Source: Paramecium octaurelia (Eukaryota > Ciliophora > Oligohymenophorea > Peniculida > Parameciidae). From it: 64,000 nucleotides of DNA. Numbering within the stretch: the first letter of the stretch is position 1; the number at the start of each line of letters is the position of its first letter. Shown piece after piece: positions 46,814 to 58,425 of this stretch. Both the position numbers and the translations under genes were made by a program. The notes beneath the pieces were generated by a model. That model did not search any database. It was not told the DNA's origin and worked only from the letters and a program-made list of their open reading frames with translations. The DNA lies in the NCBI GenBank assembly GCA_905182995.1, contig CAJJDP010000011.1, forward strand, positions 694,432 through 758,431. The letters are read 5' to 3'.

Positions 46814-48414
46814 AATGTTAACATTTGACAAATATCCATTCTTGGCCTAACTTGGTTTAAAAGCTGAAAATTATGGAGCATCCCTGAGTGGAACATGGGT
46901 AGGAGATGGAGAGTGGACTACTAGTTACAATCCAAACACAGGAGAAGCCATAGCAAAAGTAAAATTAGGAACACTCCAATAATACGAATAAGGAATGTAA
47001 GAGCTTTTGAAGGTTAAGAATATGTGGGCTGAGGTATTCAATATTGTTAATTTAGTTACCTATTCCAAGAAGAGGCGACATAGTGAGATAAATCGGAGAT
47101 GAGTTTAGAAAATAGAAGGAAGCTTTGGGAATGTTGGTTGCCTTGGAGATGGGTAAAATAAAATCAGAGGGTTTGGGTGAAGTCCAAGAAATCATAGATA
47201 TTTGTGATATGGCCTGTGGATTATCAAGATCATTATATGGATTAGTAATCCCATCAGAGAGACCATCCCATTTCATGATGGAATAATGGAATCCCTTGGG
47301 TGTGGTAGGCATTATCACAGCATTTAACTTCCCAGTTGCTGTGTTAGGTTGGAATTTAGCACTTGGATTAATTTGTGGTGATGTTTGTGTTTGGAAAGGA
47401 GCACCATCAACAAATTTATCATCCATTGCTTGTACCAATATCATTCATGAAGTCTTTAAAAGAAATGGAGTAATTTATAATATGTAATCAATTAGTTACC
47501 AACAAGTATAGTATTCACTATTTGTGGAGATGGGGTTTAAATTGGAGAAGCTATTACAAGTGATAAGAGAATTCCATTAGTATCCTTTACAGGTTCCACT
47601 TAAGTTGGTAAAATCATTGCTGCAAAGGTGGCTTCCAGATTAGCCAGAAGTCTATTGGAATTAGGAGGAAATAATGCTTAGATTGTTCACGAAGATGCCA
47701 ATGTTGATTTAGCACTCAAAGCTGCAGTATTTGCAGCTGTTGGTACATGTGGATAGAGATGCACATCCTTAAGAAGATTGTTGTTACATAACAGCATTGC
47801 TGAGACATTCATTCAAAAAATGGTTAAGGTTTATGGCACCATTAAAATTGGAAATGCTTTAAATGATGGTAATTAATTCATATATTGTAGATACCTTATG
47901 TGGTCCACTTCATACAAAGGGTTAGGTTGAGTAATACAAAAAGGTTATCCCTGAAATTCAAGCATAAGGAGGGAAATTACTCTATGGAGGTAATGTGATA
48001 GAAGGTCCTGGTAACTTTGTTTAACCAACAATCTTTGAGGTTAAGGCTAATCACCCCATTTTACAACATGAACTCTTCATGCCTATCTTATTTATTGTTA
48101 GATATGATACCTTGGAGGAAGCTATTGAAATTAATAACAATGTCCCATAAGGTTTGAGTAGCTCATTATTCACATCCAATTTAAGCAATTCATATAAATG
48201 GACTGGACCTTTGGGATCTGATTGCGGTATTGTAAATGTTAATATTGGAACATCTGGAGCTGAAATTGGAGGAGCTTTTGGAGGTGAAAAAGAAACTGGA
48301 GGAGGTAGAGAATCAGGAAGCGACTCATGGAAGACTTATATGAGGAGATCTACATGCACTATTAATTTTGGTAAGACATTGCCTCTTGCCTAAGGAGTTA
48401 AATTTGATATTTGA
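46814..48414 (+). CDS. ALDH7A1: Alpha-aminoadipic semialdehyde dehydrogenase (antiquitin)
   Basis: About 510 aa. Clear antiquitin signatures: [20 protein letters not shown] (written MMEQWNPLG here), [32 protein letters not shown] (general-base Glu), GTCGQRCTSLRR (catalytic Cys), GPLHTKGQ, and the C-terminal [29 protein letters not shown] and [20 protein letters not shown]. It oxidises aminoadipate semialdehyde in lysine breakdown and other aldehydes with NAD+. Introns at 47034-47055, 47470-47495 and 47869-47890. A run of five A at about 46858-46862 puts the first ~16 codons one base out of frame; with four A the text would read [16 protein letters not shown] as expected. Confidence 0.9.
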
Positions 48415-49271
48415 AACATTATATAATTATCCAATGTAAACATTAAAATTGTAATATATTTATTAATTATTTATGATATTTTTTAAAGATGCTTAGATTT
48501 CATATCAAGGAATTAGTGGTTCATATTTTAACATCATAATAGTTAGTATGAAATAATTTACTCAATCTAACATTGAATAATGAGTTGATATATTCTACTA
48601 TAATGATAATGGATTTCGGAGAAAAATTTCTGTTAAGCCCATAAAATGTTTTATTATAGATTGATGCTTTATAAAAGTAGATTAAAAGAGAGTATGCTTT
48701 ATGTTGGAAAGCATATTTAAAAGTCTGTTTTATCAATATTTTACGCTAAATTGCAGTAAGTATCAACCAAAGATTGAAAATGTTTCTATGGATTATATGT
48801 TTTATGCTATGGAATTATCATATTTAATTCTTATAATGGATAACTAAATAATTTAGGGTTGTTTTATAAGATTTATTAATAATAAATGAAGATTAGCTAT
48901 TTTTGGAGATTGTTAATCATGTTAAAGAGCAAGAATGTATAGAGCGGGAGTAAGTTCATTAAAATAGGTTGATACTAATTTTGGAGCTTTCAAGGCGAAT
49001 CTTAAAGTTTAGCTGGAAACTCTCGTAACTATTAATAATATTATGATTAGTTGGGATTATCAAGGTGTTACAGATCTTGTGACAGTGATACGTCTGTTCT
49101 TAATTCTTCTGGGACCAAGGAATGGCTAATGAATTAGTGATACAAATTAGTGGAAGTAAAAACTAGGTTTTGGGAGAGAAAGGCCTCAATGGACGAAATA
49201 TTATGATTGTAAATAGGTTATGAAAATATTTATTAACAGATGAGTAATAATATTAATATTTTCAATAATTA
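48415..49271. other. ~860 bases with unresolved coding hints
   Basis: 48415-48900 is AT-rich and empty. From 48934 (+) a frame reads MYRAGVSSLKQVDTNFGAF and, after a possible intron starting at 49034, LGLSRCYRSCDSDTSVLN. Other frames overlap it, and the end cannot be fixed. It may be a small gene with several introns or a relic. Confidence 0.35.
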
Positions 49272-49704
49272 ATGAGTGAGGAGCGTATAGAATAAAGACC
49301 TGAGACATCGAAATGTTCTCGATTGGATAAAAGGAGAATGATAAGTTAGAACTCTTAAAGAAATCGTACTGCGATATAAAGCAGAACTGCTTAAAATTTT
49401 AATCCAAATAGTTATAATGGGATGACATTAGATGAATATTTTAGAAACAAAGTTTAGGAGAATGGCAATGCATAAGCGGATAAAAAAAAAAAAGTAGTGA
49501 AGTTTTGTATGATAGTTTTTGGTGACGAGCAATGAATTCTTTAAGGAATTCTAAAATTAAGATGTAATGAGAAGAACGTATATGGGAGACAGCAAATATA
49601 TGAATATGAAGTAGGACATGAAAAAGAAAATATAGGATTACGATAAGAATTTGTTTCAAAAATATGCTAATAAATTTGATTTGGGAAATGGTTTTGGAAA
49701 GTGA
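49272..49704 (+). CDS. Small unknown charged protein
   Basis: 136 aa after removal of a 22-nt intron (49494-49515) that lies directly after a run of lysine codons. N-terminus MSEERIEQRPETSKCSRLDK; Asn/Arg-rich middle; C-terminus with NEFFKEFQNQDVMRRTYMGD and a Lys-rich helix (MKQDMKKKIQDYDKNLFQ) ending LGNGFGK. There is no signal peptide or known domain. It ends 59 bases before ribosomal L17. Confidence 0.6.
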
Positions 49705-49763
49705 ATTTATAATATATATATGTCACATTTTTTAAATAAAATAAATAAAAGATTTCAATATTT

Positions 49764-50369
49764 ATGGGTAAGTAATACGCCAGAGAGCCAGCTGTTGCTA
49801 AGAAATCATGTAAGGCTAGAGCCAGTGATTTAAGAACACATTTCAAAAACACTTACGAAGTCGCAAGAGCCATAAAAGGATAAACACTTGCATAAGCACT
49901 AAAATACTTATAAGATGTATTATAACACAAGAGATGTGTTCCATTCACTCGTTTCAATGGTGGAGTTGGTAGAACTGGATAAGCAAAAGAATTCGGCAGA
50001 TCATAAGGTAAATAGAGCAAGCTAAACATCATATAGGTAGATGGCCTGAAAAGAGTGTAAGAATTGTTTTATCATTATTGCAAAATTTGGCAGCTAATGC
50101 TTAAGTTAAGAATTTAAGCAATGAGAAATTGATCATCAATCATGTCTAAGTCAACAGAGCATAAAAGGGTAGACGTAGAACCTACAGAGCACACGGAAGA
50201 ATTAATCGTAAGAAATTAAAATATTGCAGCATTTTTATCATCCAATGCTCATATTGAATTGTGGGCTGCAGAAAAAGATGAAAATGTTAAAAAAGAGACA
50301 AACAATCAATAGGTTGCTCGTTAATCAAGAAAATAAGTGGCTAGATCAAAATTATCTATTGGTGCATGA
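49764..50369 (+). CDS. RPL17: 60S ribosomal protein L17 (uL22)
   Basis: 184 aa, as expected for eukaryotic L17. Landmarks: [86 protein letters not shown] and SSNAHIEL, then a lysine-rich tail. It lines the peptide exit tunnel of the large subunit. Introns at 50008-50036 and 50208-50229 are both placed by conserved protein text; the second ends in CAG. Confidence 0.96.
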
Positions 50370-50401
50370 ATTTATAATAACACATATTAAATATTAATTT
50401 T

Positions 50402-52997
50402 ATGAATAACCCTTCTCGTTTTCGACAAAGTTCGAATACCTAAAGTGTTAATTATTTACCTGCTTGGAAACAAAATGATTCTGAAGAAAGGAAGAAATAC
50501 CAAATAATCCTTCTCCCTGTCACTCAACCGAGAGAGGATTATATCATTAGTTCAATTTATTAGATGTTCAATACTCAAGACATAGAAGTGAATAAACTTA
50601 TTTATTATTACTTCTATAAGCTAAAGGAGAGTGGGCCTCATTAATTCTTAACAAATAAATTGTACTAGGTTTAATAAGAAGAATTAGAGTTCTTTATTCC
50701 TTAATTAGTGTATATAACTCATTTTTATTTCATTTAGGTATATACTTATAAAGAATGATTCTCCTTATTTAGAGAAGTTCATAACTACATTGTGTAACAA
50801 GAGCATTGCATTGTATTAATTAATTAAATGGTGTTGGGTCTCATATTCTGACAGGGATAGGACGGATAAGAACAAAATGAAGAGATTATAAAGAATAGAC
50901 GATGTAAAAATTACAATTACCATACTAGTAATTTGAATAATCGATGCTAACATTACACAATGATCATAGTGCAGTCAAAATCCCTAATTTATAATTAAAA
51001 TCATATCAGAGTGTTGTAGATCTCTATCTAAATAATTTGATTTAAATGTCCTTGATACTTAAAACCTATAAGCCAGAGGACAGAAAACCTAAATTAAAAA
51101 ACTTTATTACTAGAGCTAATGTGGCTTTAGAGAAATATCGATTAAAACATTAAGAATATTACTTTTGTTAAGGAATCACTGTACCTTTTACTATGAGCAA
51201 AGATTAAGACGTAGCTGTACATTCAAATTTAGTAGTTAGAATTATCGAAGGAGAATGCTCATGTTTCAATACTAAAAAAAGGGTACCCTATAGAATTGTA
51301 GTCGAAACCATAGAGTATTTATAAAATACTTATTATAGTCCTCATGAATTGAAATACAAACAACCAAAGAAGACTGCAAACAATTCAATCACTAATAATC
51401 GATCGATTGCTAATTTAGATGATGATACAATGGAAGACTTCTTGTAAGCTGATTTAAATCAACCGAATAAATAGGAAATAGAAAAAAAAATGGAAGAATT
51501 GGCTAAAAATCGAAATAAAAAGGAATATAGTGATTTAATGAAAATAACTTAAAAAAAAGAACCGAAAAAGGGAATGAAAATGTTTAAAAATATAATGAGT
51601 GCTGTCTATCTAACAAAGAAAGAGAAGGCTACAGAGAATGAATAAGATTAAGAATTGATTCTATAGGAACAAATAATGAAGAATCTGTAATTTTAAAAAT
51701 AATTTACAAATGCAATTGAGGAGGAGAAATTTTAAAAAAACCGACAGCGGTATGTGTTTAAATTATTAAAAGGTTCAATATTTTATTTCCAGAAAAAACT
51801 AATGAGAGAACTTAGTCATGCATTCCTAAATTAAACAGTAAATATAGATAACAGGGCTAAAGGAAAGATAAGAATTACTGGCTCAGATTATACAAAGAGA
51901 ATTTCAAAAATGGATTTAGACATAAACATAAATCCATCAAATAATTAACTGCCCTAGGAAGAGTTAGATTCTTTAAGGAGTTGTTATTATGTATTTAGAT
52001 TTTAAATAATTTAGTTTGTCCCAAATAAGAGGAAGTATTAAAAAAGATATATGTGCATCTTCAGTATGATTTGATTGAGAAAAAATTAGAAAAAAATAAA
52101 GTAGATATTCATTAGGATGGAATAGAATTACATAGCAAATTTGGACCATGGGATGAGTTATGGGAAGATAGGGCGGAAATGATAAAGAGAGAAAGTCCTT
52201 ATTAACATTTTGAAACATATCGACTGAAACCTATTATTGTTAAGGGAGGAGATGATCTGCGCTAAGAACTTATGACTATGCAGATCATCTATAAGATGTA
52301 TTAGGCCTTTTAGAGTCATGGTTTGGATATGTATGTGAAGGCATATGAAATCATAGTTGTAAGTGCAAGTTCAGGTATTCTGGAGTTTTGTGCAGACACT
52401 ATTTCAATTGATGGTTTGAAAAAGAAGTACCCAGCCTGCAAATCTCTAGTACATATTTATAAAGAAATATTTCAATAAGATTTTGAAGAAGCCTAAATGA
52501 GGTTCATTTAGAGTCTTGCCTCTTACTCAATCATCAGTTATTTATTATAAATAAAGGACAGACACAATGGCAATATTTTGATAGACAGCAAAGGAAGGAT
52601 TGTACATATTGATTTTGGATTTATTTTGTGTATTTCTCCTGGGAATCTGAACTTTGAGAAGGCTCCCTTTAAATTGACTCAAGAATACATTGATTTAATG
52701 AATGGAAGGAATTCTGATCTGTTCTTATATTATAAGAATCTTATGTATAGGGGATTCAAAGCACTTCAAGGTTATGTTGACGAGATAATAATGATTATTG
52801 AGATCATGATGTAGGACAGTGATTTGCCTTGTTTTGAGAGATTTGACATCAAAGAGTTTAGAGATCGTTTCAAAGAGGAGGCAAGTGATGAGGAATTGTA
52901 AAGATATGCTGAAAAACTAATTGATTACAGTGATAATAATTGGAGAACTATTTAGTACGATAATTTCCAAAGAATGACGAATGGTATTATGCCTTGA
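50402..52997 (+). CDS. Phosphatidylinositol 4-kinase, beta/PIK1 type
   Basis: 839 aa; introns at 50710-50737, 50904-50928 and 51750-51772. The N-terminal helical lipid-kinase-unique region (SSIYQMFNTQDIEVNKLIYY, LYQLIKWCWVSYSD) is followed by a variable charged linker. The PI3/4-kinase catalytic domain is C-terminal: KPIIVKGGDDLRQELMTMQ, then the catalytic loop DRHNGNILID and the metal-binding HIDFGFILCISPG, LNFEKAPFKLT and LMYRGFKALQ. It makes PI4P from phosphatidylinositol, probably at Golgi-type membranes. All catalytic motifs are intact. Confidence 0.9.
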
Positions 52998-53041
52998 TTA
53001 TTAAAACATGCGATATATTTAAATCTTTATAATATTCATTA

Positions 53042-54773
53042 ATGATATTTGTACTACTATTATTGATATCTTAAACAAATGCTCTTTATTCAAAAAAACT
53101 CTATAGAACCAGAGGTTTAAATGCAATCGATATTGATTTGGAGAAATATAGTGATTTGAATTAAGGATCAACAACGATCAACATCATCCTTGAGAATAAT
53201 TCATTTTCAACAGCGTCCCCTTTTTTGGCTTTTTGCTATACAACAAACTAATAAACAATAAAATCTATCGTAAGCTCTCCTGAAGCAATAAAGAATCAAA
53301 TAGAATCAAACAAGTAATAATGAGAATTGACATATTTAGAAAGATGTGCATATTTGATAACAATGCTCTTTTATATCAACAACGCGTACAGTAGATTGTA
53401 TTATCAGACCTTGTAGATGATGGAAATGAACAGGCGTATAATAAATTTAGCGTCTTCAAGCTGAGCAACAAACAGTTTTCTATTTATATATATTCTTCAG
53501 ACGATGCCCAATACTCAATAATTCTAAAGGGTTCTTAGAAGGGAGAATGCTACAAGTGAGTTATAAAATTATTTTAGTTAATGCAACAACAATGGATAGT
53601 GCATGAGCAATGAAGTATTATTTTGTAAATGCAACGAGGGTTATTTGGATAGTACTTGTCAATTGTTAAGCACTGTCATCACTCCTCCTAGAGTGGTTTA
53701 GGTAGAATACATTATGATTATAGTTTCAAATGAAAAAGCAGCCATCTTAAATCGTTTTACTATTCCCTTTAAGAACGTCATCTACTTAATTATCAATTGA
53801 AGTATACTCGAATATAGGAATAATGGCATATCTTGGTTGCTAATTTGATAAGAACTTCATTCCATTTTATCAGAGCAATTCATTTTATCAAATTGAAATT
53901 TCAACTGGAATTATAAACTTCAAATAAGATGATATCCAGGATTGTTAGAATAACATAAAGTTAATCAGATAAAATTTAGGAGTCGAAATGGATAATTATA
54001 TTGTGTTATTATTAGTGAATGATCAAAATTAAGATATAAAAGTAGAACTGAAACTCTACTTAGATAACAATAATGACGATGATTCTGGATTAGAAATATA
54101 TTACATTCTAGCTGGTGCTTTAGGAGCTCTGATTGTGGCATTGCTCATAATAATATGTGTTATTTACTTTCAAAGAAAAGCTAGAAGAATTAACAATGGA
54201 GTTTAAAACACCCTAAATTTGAGATCAGTTTAAAATAATGGAACTAAAAATAAAGGTCCACGATAAGATAATATTCCAGTGGAATTATATGAGCAAATCA
54301 TTCAAGAATACCCAGGTTTGGTTGAAATTTCAGAATGCTAGATATGTCTTGTGGAGTTCTAAAAATAGGATTTAGTCAAATTAACCTATTGTCTACACTT
54401 ATTTCATTCTACATGTATCGATGAATGGAGAAAGAGAAATTAAGTATTGAAATCTTAGATATCCATAGACTTGTCCATTTTGCAGAGAAGATCTAACCAA
54501 AAAGAAAGTCATTTAATAGAGAGTAGAAGAAAAGATCTATCAATTGGGAGTGGTCTAAGATGATGCAATGCATATAGATGAGCACAAACTGGCAGAATTA
54601 TAAAAACGAGAATAAAGACTGAAAAAAATTCAATGTATTCATTAATCTACGATAATTAAGAAACATCCTCTCCTGATTCTGCTAATGGAATATCAATGAA
54701 GGAAAATACACCATCGCCATTTCTAAAAGGAGATTAAATTACTTAGTAGTTTTGCTTATAAAAATAAAAATGA
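53042..54773 (+). CDS. Membrane-anchored RING-H2 protein with EGF-like module, tandem copy 1
   Basis: 536 aa with five introns (53314-53339, 53556-53577, 53702-53723, 54444-54468, 54635-54660). Signal peptide MIFVLLLLISQTNALYS; a lumenal or extracellular domain; EGF-like knot YNQCNNNGQCMSNEVLFCKC; transmembrane helix YILAGALGALIVALLIIICV; then a cytosolic RING-H2 (CQICLVEFQKQD...YCLHLFHSTCIDEW...TCPFCRED). The domain order is that of membrane E3 ubiquitin ligases (PA-TM-RING-like). The intron just before the last CPxC pair is shared with the two downstream copies. With the last intron, its stop TGA overlaps the next ATG (ATGA). Confidence 0.82.
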
Positions 54774-56267
54774 GAATTATGATTTAATTAATGTTTCTAT
54801 ATTTATTAATAACTGCTTGTCATGCTGATATTATTTTTAGCAAAGGATTTATATCCGTTTAGGGATAGATCAATGTAGAGACCACCTCTTTATTGAGGAG
54901 ATAGATATCTGACAATGAAAGAGTTGTCATATCGATAACTAATTACCCAAAATAAAAAATTCCATTATTGTTGATTTGTAGAGCGAACAATAATTTTGAG
55001 GAATAACCTGATCTTCAGGTAATTTAATAGTAATATTGTATCTTATAACTAGATAAAATTGTATTGCTGACTTGAATTCATATGATTTCAGGAGACCCAA
55101 ACAATAGATTATCTTAGATTTCCAAGAAGATTACAAAACCTTTATGAATATTATATATTAAGAGAAAGGAAGTGTTCCCTTTATCACAGTTTACTCAAAA
55201 TCAAATATTGACTTTGTACTTGTGATTGCCATCCAGTAAAAGTAATCCTGCTATATGTATGTCTACAATGTGAGTATTTATTTAGAGAGTGCTAATAAGG
55301 AAGCATTTGCGTTCGAGGTCAATGTATTTGTTAAAGGGGTTTTTTTGGAGATGACTGTAGCATCAGTATAATATCATTGTAGGAAAAAGATAATTTTGAA
55401 AAAGATGTAATATATTATATAAACGCTGCTAATTTAGAAGTATTGTATTTATCATAGATTATAGGAAGTGTCTCTAAATTTTACAGAAAAGTCAAATTTT
55501 AGAATTGGATGTTTAGCATTTAATCCATATGTTTATCGAGGGGAGTTTATTTTAGATAGTTTTCTAGAACTCACCAAATAACAACAAATAGATTGTCTAG
55601 ATGAAACAAAAAAAGTAAATAAACAGTTTTCGATAAATTTATAACCACTCTATGTATTCGTAGTTGAATAAGATGCAATTTATTTGGAATCCCAATTAGT
55701 TGACTCAAATCAGAACACAATCCTGTATGTAGTCACATCAATAGGAATATTTTTACTAGTTGTGTTCATGTATTGTTGCTTTCGTTTTAAGAAATCGAAC
55801 AGAAGAATGAATAATCTGAATACTATTTAAATTCCAATCTCTTAATAAATGCCATCTTAAAATTCAATTAACAAATATATTCCTATTTAAAAATACGAAG
55901 AAGTCATGAAATAATTTCCAGGCCTTTCAGATGATTAGACATGTTAAATTTGCTTAGAAGTTTACAAAAAAGAGGATAAAGTCAGAATTACTTATTGCAC
56001 TCACTTTTACCATGCAGAATGTATTGATATCTGGATTAATCAAAATGAAGTAACCCAATAATATCATTTAAGAATTGCCCAACTTGTCGATCTTCTTTAA
56101 CTGTCGAAACATTAACTAAATTTTTTGAAACTCAAGTAGATAATGGTAATCAGCAGTTGAACACGAGTGAGAAATAGAGAATCGGTGAATAATCGCATAA
56201 CATTATCAGACTGCTTGGATACAATAGAATATCTGGCTCATTTAATATTACTCAGCAAATAACATGA
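54770..56267 (+). CDS. Membrane-anchored RING-H2 protein, tandem copy 2
   Basis: 483 aa; introns at 55030-55052 and 56050-56072. N-terminal signal peptide (MRIMIQLMFLYLLITACHAD), diverged ectodomain without a clear EGF knot, transmembrane segment ILYVVTSIGIFLLVVFMYCC, then RING-H2 (CQICLEVYKKED...[27 protein letters not shown]). The second intron occupies the same place before the last CPxC as in copy 1. The stretch around 55400-55470 reads poorly and may hide two further introns. Likely an E3 ubiquitin ligase of endomembranes; substrate unknown. Confidence 0.75.
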
Positions 56268-56314
56268 TCGTCTTAAATTTGATTAATAAGCTTTCAATTT
56301 AATTAATTATTTTT

Positions 56315-57764
56315 ATGATTTCAATTATTTATACTTTGATACAGACAAGTGTTGGGGATATCCTGTATTAAAATTCCTTCAATTCAATGGCAGGAATTTA
56401 GAGTTTTCCATTAAATTAATATTGTTCAAGCCTTTCCCAAGAATATAAATTAAGAGTTATGTTAACTCAATAATCAAACAACCATTCTTTGTTGGCAATT
56501 TGTTAGACGAACTTAAATGATATCGAAAAATTTTAAACTCTTTTTTAGCAAGATAATCATCATGATTCCAATTGCCTTGTAGACTACAATGCCTACATAT
56601 TAGAAAACTAAACACAGTAGATTGTCCTTTCTCAATAGAAAATGCCAACTTTAGTTTCTTAATACCATAATATATTTTCAATAGAAGACAATTCATGTTT
56701 TGCCATAATATATTCGAATTTTAATTCGATTTTAATTTTAACAATTGAAAGAATCGGAATTGATGACTGTGTTGTGTAATTTTATTAACTATTCAAGCAA
56801 CTGCAAAAATTAAGGAATCTGCACGAAAGGCTTATGTTAATGTCCCTTAGGCTATTTAGGATTCGATTGTAATATCGTATCATCAAACATACACCTGAAC
56901 AGTTATTTTCACGGATTGCAAATATTTTATTTAGATCTCATTACATTGTAGACCAACGATTATAAATTAATTCTTAATTAAGAATTGCAATATACCATTA
57001 CCTGCTATGCCAATTCCCCCCACTTGCTATCCACTCAAAATCAAAGCAGTGTCATCTATATCTCCGAAGAATCAATTATCAAATGCAAAGAAGTCACTGA
57101 AACCCTCAGAGTTTTTACCCAACTTAAATATTATTCCTAATTTGTAATTATAACTAACACTACCACAGTAGTTAAATTGGCAGAATTGGAAGAACAATAT
57201 TATTCAATCATTCTGGTTGCCTCTGTCATGGCATTCATACTTGGCTTAATAGTCATCTTCATAACGCTGACATACCTCCTTAAAATATACAAGGAAAAAT
57301 AAATTATAAAAAATAAGCAACGATTTGAAAACTTAATGCCTGCCCAATAGTTCATGTCAGTATCCGATAGATTCCCAGAATCTAAATCTGAAACCACTTG
57401 TTCAATATGTCTGGAACCATTTACATCTAGTAGCCTGGTTAGAATGACTTACTGTGAACATGTGTTTCATTCAAGATGCCTTGAAAGATGGATGAAGAAT
57501 AATAAAGTAATTCATGCTCTAAACTCATAGATTTGTCCATTGTGTCGAGCCTCCCTGGATACACAAACAATCAAATCAAAGAAAAAAATTGAGCCTTCAC
57601 CTTTTAAAGCTAAAAACGGACAAGGCTCTATCCTTTAATAATTAAGCTTGTTCCCAAAAAATGATGGATCTTTACATTCTATAGATGGAAGTCTGTCCTA
57701 TCATTCTCCAGTTATAAGATCATCATTACAAATTATTTAACCAAAAAAGTTTGAATTGAAATGA
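56315..57764 (+). CDS. Membrane-anchored RING-H2 protein with EGF-like module, tandem copy 3
   Basis: 467 aa; introns at 56776-56797 and 57507-57530. N-terminal hydrophobic stretch (MISIIYTLIQTSVGD) as a weak signal peptide; ectodomain; EGF-like knot NCKNQGICTKGLCQCPQGY; transmembrane helix SIILVASVMAFILGLIVIFI; RING-H2 (CSICLEPFTSS...YCEHVFHSRCLERW...ICPLCRAS). The second intron (24 nt, no in-frame stop) is placed by analogy with copies 1 and 2. The tail is Ser-rich and basic. Same predicted role as its neighbours. Confidence 0.8.
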
Positions 57765-57817
57765 AATTTTTATAATTATATCAAAAGTTCAAAAGCAGTT
57801 ATATTCCAAATTCCTAA

Positions 57818-58197
57818 ATGATGAATGTCGTGAAGAATATTAATAGACTGTAAATAACACCCGTGTCTAATGAATTCAACTCGTTTTAATTATAAATTGA
57901 AGGTTGAAAGAACTAAAGAGGTAGAGAAATAAATTGGGCATTATATATTGTATTCTGCAACTCAATGGTGACTCAAATTATCCTAATAAAAAAAGCAAGG
58001 AATTTATTAATCATTTCAACTAATCATTCCCTTTTAACATCCAGAATAGAAATAAGAATGAAAAATTAAATTTTTTTGATTTATTGCAATAGCCAACAGA
58101 TTTAAATATAACTCTATTTTATAAGGCTATGTTTTTATAATAGAATAAACGCTTAAATGGCTATCAATTATAAATTGGAATTAATTCATAATTTTGA
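57818..58197 (+). CDS. Small unknown protein
   Basis: 119 aa if the 20-nt intron 57883-57902 is removed; that joining makes the whole frame open (KKSKEFINHFNQSFPFN, LNFFDLLQQPTDLNITLFYK). No domain, signal or membrane segment. It follows the RING cluster on the same strand and converges on the SAPS-like gene. Support is only the clean spliced frame. Confidence 0.45.
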
Positions 58198-58425
58198 TGT
58201 AATAATTTATTGCTCATTAAATACTCAGATAAATAAGCATTTAATAATTTTGATATACTTACGATGTAAGTGTATAATAACCTACATTAATAGTTTTAAG
58301 TAGAGACAATTTTATTTATATTTTAAACAGTATATATTATTAAATCAAATCAATTTATTCAAAAATGTATACTTCTTTTCTAATTAAGAATGAATTTATC
58401 CTTAGCTTTCATTAAATTTACTAAA

